Assembly (NCBI GenBank): GCA_016280955.1
Contig: JAEEHV010000022.1
Location: 1-61,972 of the forward strand
Origin: Candidatus Gastranaerophilales bacterium
Lineage (GTDB): Bacteria; Cyanobacteriota; Vampirovibrionia; Gastranaerophilales; Gastranaerophilaceae
Length of the DNA stretch: 61,972 bases
Direction of reading: 5' to 3'
Position 1 is the first letter of the stretch, and every line of letters starts with the position of its first letter. Below the pieces are notes generated by a model, which worked only from the letters and a program-made list of their open reading frames with translations, did no database searches and was not told the DNA's origin. The position numbers were made by a program, and so were the translations under genes. Shown here one piece after another: positions 18,339 through 26,436 of this stretch.

Positions 18339-19376
18339 CTAAGAAAAGAATTTTAACAGTTTAATTATTCCCATGTCTGCAACCGATTTATGAGCAGATA
18401 CATTTGTTCTGTTCAGAATGTCGTTCTTGTTTTCATGATAATAAGTGTATGATTTTAAAAGCATCTCTTCATTTGTTAAAGTCGGAGTAAAGTTTAATTC
18501 TTTTTTTATTTTTGTTGTATCAAAAACAAAACTTGCTGAAATCATTTTATATTGATAAGGCCCAAGAGGAGATACTCCCAATTTGTATGCAGCTTTCATA
18601 CAAAATTCCATAAACTTTTTGGGAGTATGAACAAGCTTTGATTTAGAATTTGCTTTTGATATAACAAATTCATATACTTCATTAAATGTTTTAACGTCAT
18701 CAGAGCCGATATTAAATACTTCTGTTTTATTATAGTTAAGAGCGCTAATGCAAGCCTGTACCAAGTCTTTTGCATATATAAACTGGTAACGGTTTTTTCC
18801 GTCTCCGACCATCCAGATTTTTCTGTTTTCATCAATAAACTGAAAAAGTATTCCTAATAACCCTAATCTTCCTTCATCAATTATTGTCGGACATCTGAAG
18901 ATTACGGAATTAACAGAGTCCGAATATCCCTGTAAAATCTTTTCACCCTCTAATTTTGATTTACCGTATATTTCAATCGGTTCAGGTTCTTCAGTTTCCT
19001 GTACCGGTTCGTCAAAGCTTTTTCCCCACAAGCAATTTGTAGATAAAAATATAATTTTATTAACATTATATTTTTTTGCCATTTCGGCAACATTTTTTGT
19101 TCCGTCCACATTAGATGACCAAAGGTTTTTTAATTCTTTTTTTACATGTGCCAATAGTGCTGCACAGTGAAATATTGCATCAAATTTATGTTCGGAAAAA
19201 ATCTTTTCTAAAAGCTCAGAATTCCTTATATCACCCTGAATTGCGGTAAAATTTTCATGTTGATAGTCATCCGGCTCAAGATCTATTGATATGCAAATAT
19301 CACCACGTTGTACCAAAATATCTTTCAATATAGAACCAAAAAAACCCGCTCCGCCGGTAATAAGATATGTCCCCAT
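18339..19376 (-). CDS. NAD-dependent sugar epimerase/dehydratase, 345 aa
   Basis: This is an extended short-chain dehydrogenase. The NAD-binding motif is TGGAGFFGS near the N-terminus. The active site fits STNCLWGKS and the YGKSKLEGE motif (catalytic Tyr-x3-Lys). It probably converts a nucleotide sugar or lipid-linked sugar, consistent with its neighbours. It directly follows the membrane glycosyltransferase-like gene with no gap (19377), so they are one transcript. It converges on the FAD oxidoreductase gene. Confidence 0.82.
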   Translation of the reverse strand: MGTYLITGGAGFFGSILKDILVQRGDICISIDLEPDDYQHENFTAIQGDIRNSELLEKIFSEHKFDAIFHCAALLAHVKKELKNLWSSNVDGTKNVAEMAKKYNVNKIIFLSTNCLWGKSFDEPVQETEEPEPIEIYGKSKLEGEKILQGYSDSVNSVIFRCPTIIDEGRLGLLGILFQFIDENRKIWMVGDGKNRYQFIYAKDLVQACISALNYNKTEVFNIGSDDVKTFNEVYEFVISKANSKSKLVHTPKKFMEFCMKAAYKLGVSPLGPYQYKMISASFVFDTTKIKKELNFTPTLTNEEMLLKSYTYYHENKNDILNRTNVSAHKSVADMGIIKLLKFFS

Positions 19377-20852
19377 TTATAAAACTCCTTTTTTAACCAA
19401 TACTATTATACCGGTATTTTCTTTAAGACTTCCTTTTGCACATAACGAGCCCTCAAAAACACGTACATAATACTCTTTTAGCTGGAATATTATATCTGCA
19501 TATTTTTGTGCTTCATTAACATCTACTACAATAACCGGTGTCAAATCATTAGCTCTTTCATGCATATTTATTAAGGCACCCGTTCTCCATTCCCAGTACG
19601 ATTTGTCAAAATTTTTGTAGATATTATGTTTGAAATATGGCTGTAATGCAATCGTTCTAAAGCCAAGCCCTGTAATATCATATTGTTCAAGATTGTTTTT
19701 AACAATGTAATTATACGCATTATATGAACCGGAGTAACTCTTATGTATGTCAAAATAACAACAATTAAATGCCCAGACAATTTGTATCATGGCAAGAGAA
19801 AGAAATAGTACAATAAAACTGTTCTTAACAATTTTATTTTTTGATTCAATTTCAATTTCATTTTCATTTTCTTCTGTTAATATCCATAGAGTAAATATAA
19901 AAGTCAGTATTACGTATCCGCAGTGCCAGTAATTGCAATATAAACATGTCAAAACAGCAATCATACAAGCATTTATTAGTACGGAACGTATTATCTGTCC
20001 GGCATTTTTAGAAAATAAAATAAAACCGCATGCATACATTGATATAACAGCCACAGTTGCTAAAACCGGCATTGAAATTGATTTTATATTAAAATACCCA
20101 TCGGTTAATGTGTTTATGTACGAAAGCAGGGCAGGAAATTCGATAGAAGCCGCAAAAGTGCAGTCTGCCGGTTTTATTAAATATAAGAATGTTAATAATG
20201 CACTTATTGCAACAATGGTTGTTGCTGTAAAAAATTTTATATTATAATTATGGCTTTTTATATTGTCATAAATAAATAATATAAGCAGCATAACAGATAA
20301 CACATATGCCTGAGCACTGACACTCAGTAACAGGATTAAAAGAAATCCGTACAGAAAAGGCTTCTCCAGTCGTTTTTTATATGTTATGGCTATAAAAGCA
20401 AGAATCGGCAGAAAAAGAGAATAATTTCTTGCTACCACAGCATACTGATAAATTATAAAAAATGTAAAAGGAAATAAGCATTTAATATAATTTGGAAGTT
20501 TTGATTTAAATATTAATAAATATAGTCCTATTCCGGTATTTATTAACGGAATCAGAAATATATATTTGTAAGGAAGGTGTAAAAACTGTGCAAACTTAAG
20601 CTGCAGATACCATAAAACAGGAGTTCCTTCATATTTCAGGACTTTAAATATAAGAGAAGATATGCTGTTATCTCTTGCAATTAACCAGGATTGAGCTTCA
20701 TCTGCCCAGGGTTCATGATGAAGTCCTGTCAGAAAGGCTATAGTAAACCAGGCTGCAATAATAATTATATAGAATAAATTTTCTATGTCCGGAAAAAGGG
20801 TATGAATTTTGTTATTCAGCTCTTCTTTATTTAACAGATTATTTAACATCAT
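19377..20852 (-). CDS. Polytopic glycosyltransferase-like membrane protein, 491 aa
   Basis: It has about ten membrane segments and GLHHEPWADEAQSWLIARDN in the first external loop. That provides the acidic pair of GT-C enzymes and corresponds to [12 protein letters not shown] in the 15397-16755 protein. The C-terminal ~120 residues form a soluble domain, as in that paralogue. It probably transfers a sugar from a polyprenyl carrier; the acceptor is unknown. Its start overlaps the upstream 62-aa gene by 14 bp, which suggests translational coupling. The ATG ATG pair allows a start one codon later. Confidence 0.7.
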   Translation of the reverse strand: MMLNNLLNKEELNNKIHTLFPDIENLFYIIIIAAWFTIAFLTGLHHEPWADEAQSWLIARDNSISSLIFKVLKYEGTPVLWYLQLKFAQFLHLPYKYIFLIPLINTGIGLYLLIFKSKLPNYIKCLFPFTFFIIYQYAVVARNYSLFLPILAFIAITYKKRLEKPFLYGFLLILLLSVSAQAYVLSVMLLILFIYDNIKSHNYNIKFFTATTIVAISALLTFLYLIKPADCTFAASIEFPALLSYINTLTDGYFNIKSISMPVLATVAVISMYACGFILFSKNAGQIIRSVLINACMIAVLTCLYCNYWHCGYVILTFIFTLWILTEENENEIEIESKNKIVKNSFIVLFLSLAMIQIVWAFNCCYFDIHKSYSGSYNAYNYIVKNNLEQYDITGLGFRTIALQPYFKHNIYKNFDKSYWEWRTGALINMHERANDLTPVIVVDVNEAQKYADIIFQLKEYYVRVFEGSLCAKGSLKENTGIIVLVKKGVL

Positions 20853-21027
20853 TTTTTATAACAATTAAATTTTTAACAATTTTCATAGCACAGGTAGGAA
20901 GAACAACTTCATCTAACCCGTCAGCTATACTTAAAATTCCGCCTGCTTTTAATGTTACATCTTCACCTTTATATTGGAATACGTAATCAGTATCTCTGTC
21001 TGATCTTATTGTAATTTGATTTGACAT
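20839..21027 (-). CDS. Small uncharacterised protein, 62 aa
   Basis: I do not recognise it. It is a compact, probably beta-rich protein (ITIRSDRDTDYVFQYKGEDV, then LKAGGILSIADGL) with no signal or membrane span and one cysteine. The ribosome-binding site AAGGAG is strong. It overlaps the next membrane gene by 14 bp, so it probably belongs to the glycan transcript. A nested hairpin lies just upstream. Confidence 0.65.
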   Translation of the reverse strand: MSNQITIRSDRDTDYVFQYKGEDVTLKAGGILSIADGLDEVVLPTCAMKIVKNLIVIKNDVK

Positions 21028-21072
21028 AATTTACTCCTTATTAATTTATGTTATTTTGCCGCAAAAATACAA

Positions 21073-21141
21073 AATTGAAAATGGATAACGGGAATTGATA
21101 TTATAAATCAATTCTCCGCCATTAATATACCATTTTCAATT
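21073..21141 (-). terminator. Nested inverted repeat after rpsR
   Basis: The outer arms are a perfect 12-bp pair, AATTGAAAATGG / CCATTTTCAATT. Inside is a second perfect 8-bp pair, GAATTGAT / ATCAATTC. It lies 31 bp after the rpsR stop. It could be the operon terminator, although the T-run is weak, or a structured RNA or small mobile repeat. Confidence 0.5.
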
Positions 21142-21172
21142 CTAATTTCCACATAAATGTATGCATCCAATA

Positions 21173-21406
21173 TTAATCAAATACATAGCCGATAATTGCA
21201 GCTTCTCTTGCTCTTTTAATAGCAGTTGTAATCATTCTCTGGTGTCTTGCACAGTTGCCTGTAACACGGCGGGGAATAATTTTTCCTGCTTCAGTTAAGT
21301 ATCTCTTGAGTTTTGCTGCATCTTTGTAATCGATAGAATCAACATGTTCAGCACAAAAACTGCATGTTTTCTTTTTCTTTCTATCTGCTGCATCTTGTTT
21401 TGCCAT
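21173..21406 (-). CDS. rpsR: 30S ribosomal protein S18
   Basis: This small-subunit protein binds near S6. It has the typical core [23 protein letters not shown] followed by [19 protein letters not shown] (each in part). The length of 77 aa is normal. It keeps the N-terminal CSFCAEH, giving a possible zinc-binding C-x2-C with C47-type partners. It is the last gene of the rpsF-ssb-(small ORF)-rpsR operon. Confidence 0.96.
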   Translation of the reverse strand: MAKQDAADRKKKKTCSFCAEHVDSIDYKDAAKLKRYLTEAGKIIPRRVTGNCARHQRMITTAIKRAREAAIIGYVFD

Positions 21407-21428
21407 TGTTTAATTTGCCTTTCTAGCC

Positions 21429-21620
21429 TTATAATTTTATCATATAAATAAATGTTTCCATTGTTTCTCTGAGTTTATTCTCAAAATCTTTGAATACACT
21501 CGCCAGCTTCATAGCCTGAATCTCATCCAGCTTTTCCTGTTGTTTGATATAACTGCTTTGAGGTATCTTTTTAGAACCCGTCATTGTAAGAGTATAACCG
21601 CTAATTGGCTGAATATTCAT
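21429..21620 (-). CDS. Small uncharacterised protein between ssb and rpsR, 63 aa
   Basis: I do not recognise a family. It begins MNIQPISGYTLTMTGSKKIP and continues with an amphipathic helical region (LDEIQAMKLASVFKDFENKL). I choose ATG 21620 because AGGTGA sits 5 nt upstream; a GTG three codons earlier would overlap that ribosome-binding site. The gene is 14 bp after ssb and 22 bp before rpsR. It therefore interrupts an otherwise highly conserved operon and is likely co-expressed with it. Confidence 0.7.
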   Translation of the reverse strand: MNIQPISGYTLTMTGSKKIPQSSYIKQQEKLDEIQAMKLASVFKDFENKLRETMETFIYMIKL

Positions 21621-21634
21621 TGATATCACCTGCC

Positions 21635-22048
21635 TTAAAACGGAATTTCATCTTCGCCGATTAATTCATCAGCTAAATCTTCTTCCTTTGGAAATTTTAC
21701 AATTTCATCATTTGAAGCTGAACTGTTCGAAGATGCTGCACCTGATGTTGAGATTGCACTTATCGGTTCAATTGTGTTAGCATCAATTTCAAAAATTCTT
21801 CTTTCATTTCCGCTTTCACTTTTAACGGTTGTTATTTGAAGTCTTCCTTCCACAAGTACTTTGTCATCTTTTGCCAATGCTGAAACAATATCATTGAGAG
21901 CAGTTCTTTTGGAAATAATTCTCAAAAGCATTTCTTCTTTTTCGCCTATGTTAAGCACGAAAGATGATACAGGTACATTATTTTGTGTAAAACGGGTTTC
22001 CGGAGCTCTGTAGATTGAGCCCGTAACAACAGCTTTTGCTAATGTCAT
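21635..22048 (-). CDS. ssb: Single-stranded DNA-binding protein
   Basis: It coats single-stranded DNA during replication and repair. An N-terminal OB-fold (KAVVTGSIYRAPETRFTQNN, then VEGRLQITTVKSESGNERR) spans about residues 1-100. It is followed by a Ser/Ala-rich linker and the acidic tip DELIGEDEIPF, which recruits partner proteins. The length of 137 aa is normal. It follows rpsF by 2 bp. Confidence 0.9.
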   Translation of the reverse strand: MTLAKAVVTGSIYRAPETRFTQNNVPVSSFVLNIGEKEEMLLRIISKRTALNDIVSALAKDDKVLVEGRLQITTVKSESGNERRIFEIDANTIEPISAISTSGAASSNSSASNDEIVKFPKEEDLADELIGEDEIPF

Positions 22049-22050
22049 AT

Positions 22051-22356
22051 TTAAACTACCGCCTCTCCTTTTTTAGCTGCTTCCATAAACATAAATCTGA
22101 GTATGTTTTCGTTAAGTTTAAGATTGCGTTTAAAATCTACAATTGTTTCAGCCGGAAGTGACATTATCATTGTTGTAAAGAAACCGTCACGGTATCCCTG
22201 AAGTGCATAAGCAAGTTTTTTTCTGCCCATTTTGTCTGTTGAAGAAACTTCACCTTTAACTGCTTTTACGTCAGATGAAATTTTATCAATAGCCTTATCT
22301 AACTCTTCTGAGTCTAAGCTTGGTTTAAAAATAACCATCAATTCATAATTTTTCAT
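22051..22356 (-). CDS. rpsF: 30S ribosomal protein S6
   Basis: It has the ferredoxin-like S6 fold with YELMVIFKPSLDSEELDKAI at the start and GRKKLAYALQGYRDGFFTTM in the middle. The length of 101 aa is normal. The ribosome-binding site is AAGGAG. It is the first gene of the operon and binds S18, encoded downstream. Confidence 0.95.
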   Translation of the reverse strand: MKNYELMVIFKPSLDSEELDKAIDKISSDVKAVKGEVSSTDKMGRKKLAYALQGYRDGFFTTMIMSLPAETIVDFKRNLKLNENILRFMFMEAAKKGEAVV

Positions 22357-22380
22357 ATTATTATTTCTCCTTATACAATC

Positions 22381-22408
22381 ATGCTAGCATAAACACCCCT
22401 TTTGTAAA
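22381..22408 (-). promoter_or_regulatory. Promoter of the rpsF operon
   Basis: On the minus strand: TTTACA, 16 bp, TAGCAT, with an extended TG-C before the -10. The start codon follows about 25 bp after the -10. Confidence 0.5.
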
Positions 22409-22458
22409 GCGGTAAATAAATATATAACACAAGATACCAAAATATATATTGGGGTTGA

Positions 22459-23205
22459 TTACATCCGGCTGCTGTATATTTTATACAAAATAATTCCTGC
22501 AGAAATACTTAAATTTAATGATTCTACATCCTTGCTCATCTCAACAGTTATATTTTCTTTTGCAAAGTTTTTAAGTTCCTCGCTCAATCCGCAGGATTCC
22601 GTACCAAACATAATTAAAGATTTCTCCGGAAATTTAAAATCTTTCAGCCAACATGACTTGTTACTTTTCGGTAATGTTCCGATTGGTATAAAATCTTTTG
22701 TAATATTTTTTAAATCATCAAATTTCTTAATCTCAAATATCGGAACTTTCCACAAATTACCGACAGCAGAGCGAACACATTTCGGATTATATAAATCTAC
22801 TGTATCACCATACAAAATTATTGCATCTGTGCCGAATGCACAAGATGTTCTTATTATTGTTCCGAGATTTCCGGCATCTTTTATATCCTCCAGCAGCAAT
22901 ACAGTATTAAAATTTTTATTCCATGTCGGTTTAATTTGTTTACCGACAGCAACTGTTTTCGGGGCTGAACTGGTCGATGATATTTTTGATAAAACAGCTT
23001 CCGTTGTCTCAATTACACCCGGATTTTTAAATTTGTCATATCCATCCAAAACAAATATATGTTCTAACTCTATTCCGCATTCTATTGCTTCTTCAATACA
23101 TTTGTCACCTTCAAGCAAAAATAAACCGCTTTCTTCACGATATTTTTTCTGCTGAAGTTTTGAAACCTCTTTTACTAAATCATTATTAACACTCGTTATT
23201 TTCAT
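22459..23205 (-). CDS. SpoU/TrmH-family RNA 2'-O-methyltransferase
   Basis: It methylates ribose 2'-OH in rRNA or tRNA using SAM. The SPOUT knot motifs are present: LLEDIKDAGNLGTIIRTSCAFG (motif 1, in part), IMFGTESCGLSEELK (motif 2) and ESLNLSISAGIILYKIY (motif 3). The N-terminal substrate-binding domain has ITSVNNDLVKEVSKLQQKKY, as in the RlmB/TrmH-like group. The target is unknown. Its start overlaps the aminopeptidase gene by 4 bp, so the two are coupled. Confidence 0.88.
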   Translation of the reverse strand: MKITSVNNDLVKEVSKLQQKKYREESGLFLLEGDKCIEEAIECGIELEHIFVLDGYDKFKNPGVIETTEAVLSKISSTSSAPKTVAVGKQIKPTWNKNFNTVLLLEDIKDAGNLGTIIRTSCAFGTDAIILYGDTVDLYNPKCVRSAVGNLWKVPIFEIKKFDDLKNITKDFIPIGTLPKSNKSCWLKDFKFPEKSLIMFGTESCGLSEELKNFAKENITVEMSKDVESLNLSISAGIILYKIYSSRM

Positions 23206-24683
23206 AAAATTTCAAATTCCTTAAGCCAGTTTAATTCCTGCTCTGAAAGCATTCCGTAATCAATCAGTTTGCCTTCATATCCCATTTTAACAAACGAATG
23301 GATTTTACCATCCATAAAGAAACATGAGTTTTCCAAACGCACTCCGAAATGCAATTTGTTATACAAACCGGGTTCTATCGTAAAACACATACCGTCTTTT
23401 ATTACCCCTTTTGCGATTTCGTTTTGTGAAAGATTAGGAGGAGCTTCATGCACATTAATTCCTATTCCGTGCCCCAAACCGTGATTAAAGACAAAACCCG
23501 GTATAGAGTTATCAAGCATAGTATGTGCCTTTGTATCAATATCAAAACCCGTTGTATTTTTACGCAAAGGATAGTTAAAACAATTTAAGAAGGTTTTTAA
23601 AACGGATGTATAAACCGTTTTTTGCAACTCATTAGGGGTTCCTTTTACAAAAACTCTTGTTATATCAGTCGCAAGACCGCCTTCATAATAAGCACCGCAA
23701 TCGATTAACACCAAATCGCCGTCCTTAAGGATAACATCCTTTGAGCATTTTGAATAATGAGCAAGAGCAGAATTTTCATTAATCGCAACAATAGAATTAA
23801 AACTCAGTGATTTGGCACCGGAGTTTAAAAATTCTTTTTTCAGTTGTTCTGCTATCTCATATTCTGAAAGATTGTCATTCTCCTCTATAAATTTTCTTAT
23901 TGCAAAAACTGCCCTATCCGTTCCTTCAAATGCTTTTTTATAAGAATCTAATTCTTCATTGGATTTTACTGATTTCAACATTTTCACTTCCGAAGGTTTA
24001 TGAACGGGGTATTTTATCAAAGAATAATCATGCGCATTTATTGAATTTTTATCGACAAAAATCTCTTTATCAAAACTGCTTAGAAATTTATCGGATTCTT
24101 CATCATTCCTGAATAAAATTCTTTCTTCTCCGTTCAGAAACATTTTTGCCCATATTTTTGATGAGTTGTCAGAGGAAAAATCCCTGTAACCGGTAAGATA
24201 CGAAACTTCTTCCAAATTCGATATAAATGTCGGTTCAGGATTGTATTTAACAGGTTCAAATGCTTTTTCCCATTTTTCATTATGAGGTTTTGTATAATCA
24301 TTTATATAATCTTTTTCAAGCAGTTTAACTTTGAAACCGTCAAAACCTTCAAGCCGCTTTTGTGATACTTTTTTACCGACAATTCCAAGAATTTTGTCAG
24401 GCTGAATAATTTTCCTTATTTCTTCATCCTGTTTTTGCCCAAGCTGCAGTTTAACAACAATGACACCGTCTTTTGCTTCGTTATCAGCCTGAATGTGATA
24501 TCTTCCGTCTACAAAAAGATAGATTTTATCTTTTGTTACCAAAGCATCTCCGGTAGAACCGGAAAAACCTGTTAACGTATATCTTGCATTTTCGGACAAG
24601 TCAGAATATTCTGCCAAAAACTTGTTGGTAGAATTAACCAGAAGATAATCAACCTCTAATTGCTTTAATAAATTATTCATCAA
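23202..24683 (-). CDS. M24 metallopeptidase, Xaa-Pro aminopeptidase
   Basis: It removes N-terminal residues preceding proline and uses two metal ions. It has a creatinase-type N-terminal domain and a pita-bread catalytic domain. The metal ligands fit the two Asp in VLIDCGAYYEGGLATDITRV, His in NHGLGHGIGINVHE, Glu in FTIEPGLYN and Glu in GVRLENSC. The length of 493 aa is at the longer end, with two creatinase-like N-terminal segments. It overlaps the parvulin gene by 11 bp. Confidence 0.9.
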   Translation of the reverse strand: MMNNLLKQLEVDYLLVNSTNKFLAEYSDLSENARYTLTGFSGSTGDALVTKDKIYLFVDGRYHIQADNEAKDGVIVVKLQLGQKQDEEIRKIIQPDKILGIVGKKVSQKRLEGFDGFKVKLLEKDYINDYTKPHNEKWEKAFEPVKYNPEPTFISNLEEVSYLTGYRDFSSDNSSKIWAKMFLNGEERILFRNDEESDKFLSSFDKEIFVDKNSINAHDYSLIKYPVHKPSEVKMLKSVKSNEELDSYKKAFEGTDRAVFAIRKFIEENDNLSEYEIAEQLKKEFLNSGAKSLSFNSIVAINENSALAHYSKCSKDVILKDGDLVLIDCGAYYEGGLATDITRVFVKGTPNELQKTVYTSVLKTFLNCFNYPLRKNTTGFDIDTKAHTMLDNSIPGFVFNHGLGHGIGINVHEAPPNLSQNEIAKGVIKDGMCFTIEPGLYNKLHFGVRLENSCFFMDGKIHSFVKMGYEGKLIDYGMLSEQELNWLKEFEIL

Positions 24684-24951
24684 TATCAGTTAATTTAATC
24701 AAGTGCCAACCGAACTGAGTTTCAACGGGTTCTGATATTTCACCCTTTTTAAGTGCAAATGCAGCTTCTTCAAAAGGTTTAACCATCATACCCTTGCCAA
24801 ACCAGCGAAGATCACCGCCATCACGACCGGAAGGACATTTTGAATATTGTTTTGCCAAATCTTCAAATGCTACACCGTTGTTTATATCCAAAAGAAGATT
24901 TTCTGCCTGTTCTTTTGTATCAACCAAAATGTGACTTGCTCTTATTTTCAT
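24673..24951 (-). CDS. Parvulin-type peptidyl-prolyl isomerase, 92 aa
   Basis: This is a single parvulin domain that interconverts prolyl peptide bonds. The motifs KIRASHILVDTKEQAENLL, CPSGRDGGDLRWFGKGMM and VETQFGWHLIKL are typical. It has no signal peptide, so it is cytoplasmic, like E. coli PpiC. The ribosome-binding site is AAGGAG. It is the first gene of the parvulin/aminopeptidase/SpoU run. Confidence 0.92.
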   Translation of the reverse strand: MKIRASHILVDTKEQAENLLLDINNGVAFEDLAKQYSKCPSGRDGGDLRWFGKGMMVKPFEEAAFALKKGEISEPVETQFGWHLIKLTDIDE

Positions 24952-25020
24952 AATTCACTCCTTTAAATCTACAAGTTTTATTTTACTTGCAAATCTAAAT
25001 ATTGTAAACATATTTAATTA

Positions 25021-26013
25021 TTAAACAAGTCTGCTTATTATAGCATCAGTAAAGCCTGAGCAGGATGCATTTCCGCCCAAATCCGCAGTTTTGATATTAT
25101 CTTCGAGAGTTCTGAATAATGCAGATTTAATCCTTGCCGCAGCATCATTTTCTCCGATATAATTAAGCATTTCGATTGCAGACATAAGCATAGCTGTCGG
25201 ATTAGCTTTATTCTGACCTGCTATATCAGGTGCAGATCCGTGTACAGGTTCAAATACGGCATAATCAGTACCGATATTTGCTCCCTGAGCCACTCCCAAT
25301 CCGCCGATTAATCCTGCACACAAATCAGATACTATATCACCGTACAAATTCGGCAGCAATAACACATCAAACTGATTAGGATTCTGAACAAGCTGCATGC
25401 AGCAATTATCAACAAGAATTTCCTTTAGAGGTATATCATAATTTTGTGCAACTTTGCGTGCAGAGTCTAAAAACAGTCCGTCAGATAATTTGCAAATATT
25501 TGCTTTTGTAACAACGGTAACAAACTTTCTGTTATTTTTTACCGCATAATCAAATGCAAATTTTGCAATTCTTTCTGATGCTGAACGTGTTATTCTTTTA
25601 ATACTTTCCGCAGTATTTTCATCTATCTGACGTTCTATGCCGGCATACAAATCTTCTGTATTTTCACGAACAACAACAATATCAACATTGTCATATCTTG
25701 TTTTTACATTGGGAAGATTGTAACAAGGTCTTAAATTAGAAAATAAATCCAGTTCTTTTCTGAGCTGTACATTAACCGAACGAAACCCTTTACCGATAGG
25801 GGTTGTAACCGGTGACTTCAGTGCAATCTTATTTCGTTTAACCGATTCCAAAACTCTCTCCGGAAGCGGAACACCTTCCTGAGCAATAACATCAGCTCCG
25901 GCAGTCTGGATGTCCCAGTTAATTTTTACCCCTGCTGTCTCTATTATTTTTAGAACGGCATCAGATATTTCAGGTCCTATACCGTCACCTTTTACTAACG
26001 TAATATTATGCAT
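25021..26013 (-). CDS. NAD-dependent isocitrate dehydrogenase family protein
   Basis: It belongs to the beta-decarboxylating dehydrogenase family. The substrate motif is TPIGKGFRSVNVQLRKELDL, where an Arg-x5-Arg follows Ser-Val-Asn, the isocitrate-type pattern. VVRENTEDLYAGIE is also isocitrate-type. The cofactor region GTDYAVFEPVHGSAPDIAGQ has Asp/Ile-type residues compatible with NAD. The length of 330 aa is short and fits the NAD-IDH/homoisocitrate group. 3-Isopropylmalate dehydrogenase is the main alternative. It lies 21 bp after the TSCPD gene. Confidence 0.85.
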   Translation of the reverse strand: MHNITLVKGDGIGPEISDAVLKIIETAGVKINWDIQTAGADVIAQEGVPLPERVLESVKRNKIALKSPVTTPIGKGFRSVNVQLRKELDLFSNLRPCYNLPNVKTRYDNVDIVVVRENTEDLYAGIERQIDENTAESIKRITRSASERIAKFAFDYAVKNNRKFVTVVTKANICKLSDGLFLDSARKVAQNYDIPLKEILVDNCCMQLVQNPNQFDVLLLPNLYGDIVSDLCAGLIGGLGVAQGANIGTDYAVFEPVHGSAPDIAGQNKANPTAMLMSAIEMLNYIGENDAAARIKSALFRTLEDNIKTADLGGNASCSGFTDAIISRLV

Positions 26014-26034
26014 AATTTATATTTACCTCTAAAC

Positions 26035-26340
26035 CTATGCTGTAACCTTTGACTTTTCTTGTGCATATAATTTTAATGCAATCGATAACTGATCGGGGCA
26101 GCTTGTAGGTCTGCTTCCGCAAGGGATTCCCTGTACTCTTTTTATAACTTCGTTTATATCCATACCGTTTATAAGTGAGCCTATTCCTTTAAGATTCCCG
26201 CTGCATCCTCCTACGGTTTCCATATCAAGGATTTTGTTATCTTTAATTTTTAAAATCATTAATTTGCTGCAAACACCGCTTGGCTGAAAACGTACTTCAT
26301 CAATTCCGTCAATAGTTCTGACTTCAATATTATCGCTCAT
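26035..26340 (-). CDS. TSCPD-domain protein, 101 aa
   Basis: The protein resembles the small TSCPD family (TIGR03905 type), related to the C-terminal tail of B12-dependent ribonucleotide reductases. Three conserved Cys-containing motifs are seen: PSGVCSKLM, VGGCSGNL, then IPCGSRPTSCPDQLSIAL. These could form a metal or redox site; the function is unknown. I choose ATG 26340 because AAGGAG lies 6 nt upstream; a GTG two codons earlier overlaps that site. It is upstream of the isocitrate dehydrogenase gene in the same transcript. Confidence 0.82.
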   Translation of the reverse strand: MSDNIEVRTIDGIDEVRFQPSGVCSKLMILKIKDNKILDMETVGGCSGNLKGIGSLINGMDINEVIKRVQGIPCGSRPTSCPDQLSIALKLYAQEKSKVTA

Positions 26341-26421
26341 ATACACTCCTTTTTTTACTGCTACAAAATTATATCATACCGTATGTTAAAATTTCAAATG
26401 TTTGGGGTAAATATATGTTTT

Positions 26422-26430
26422 TGTTATTAT
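26422..26430 (+). promoter_or_regulatory. Extended -10 box next to the start codon (leaderless candidate)
   Basis: TG-T-TATTAT ends 6 nt before the ATG at 26437. No Shine-Dalgarno is present. A partial -35 (TTGGGG) lies 17 bp upstream. Confidence 0.4.
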
Positions 26431-26436
26431 TTTCTT

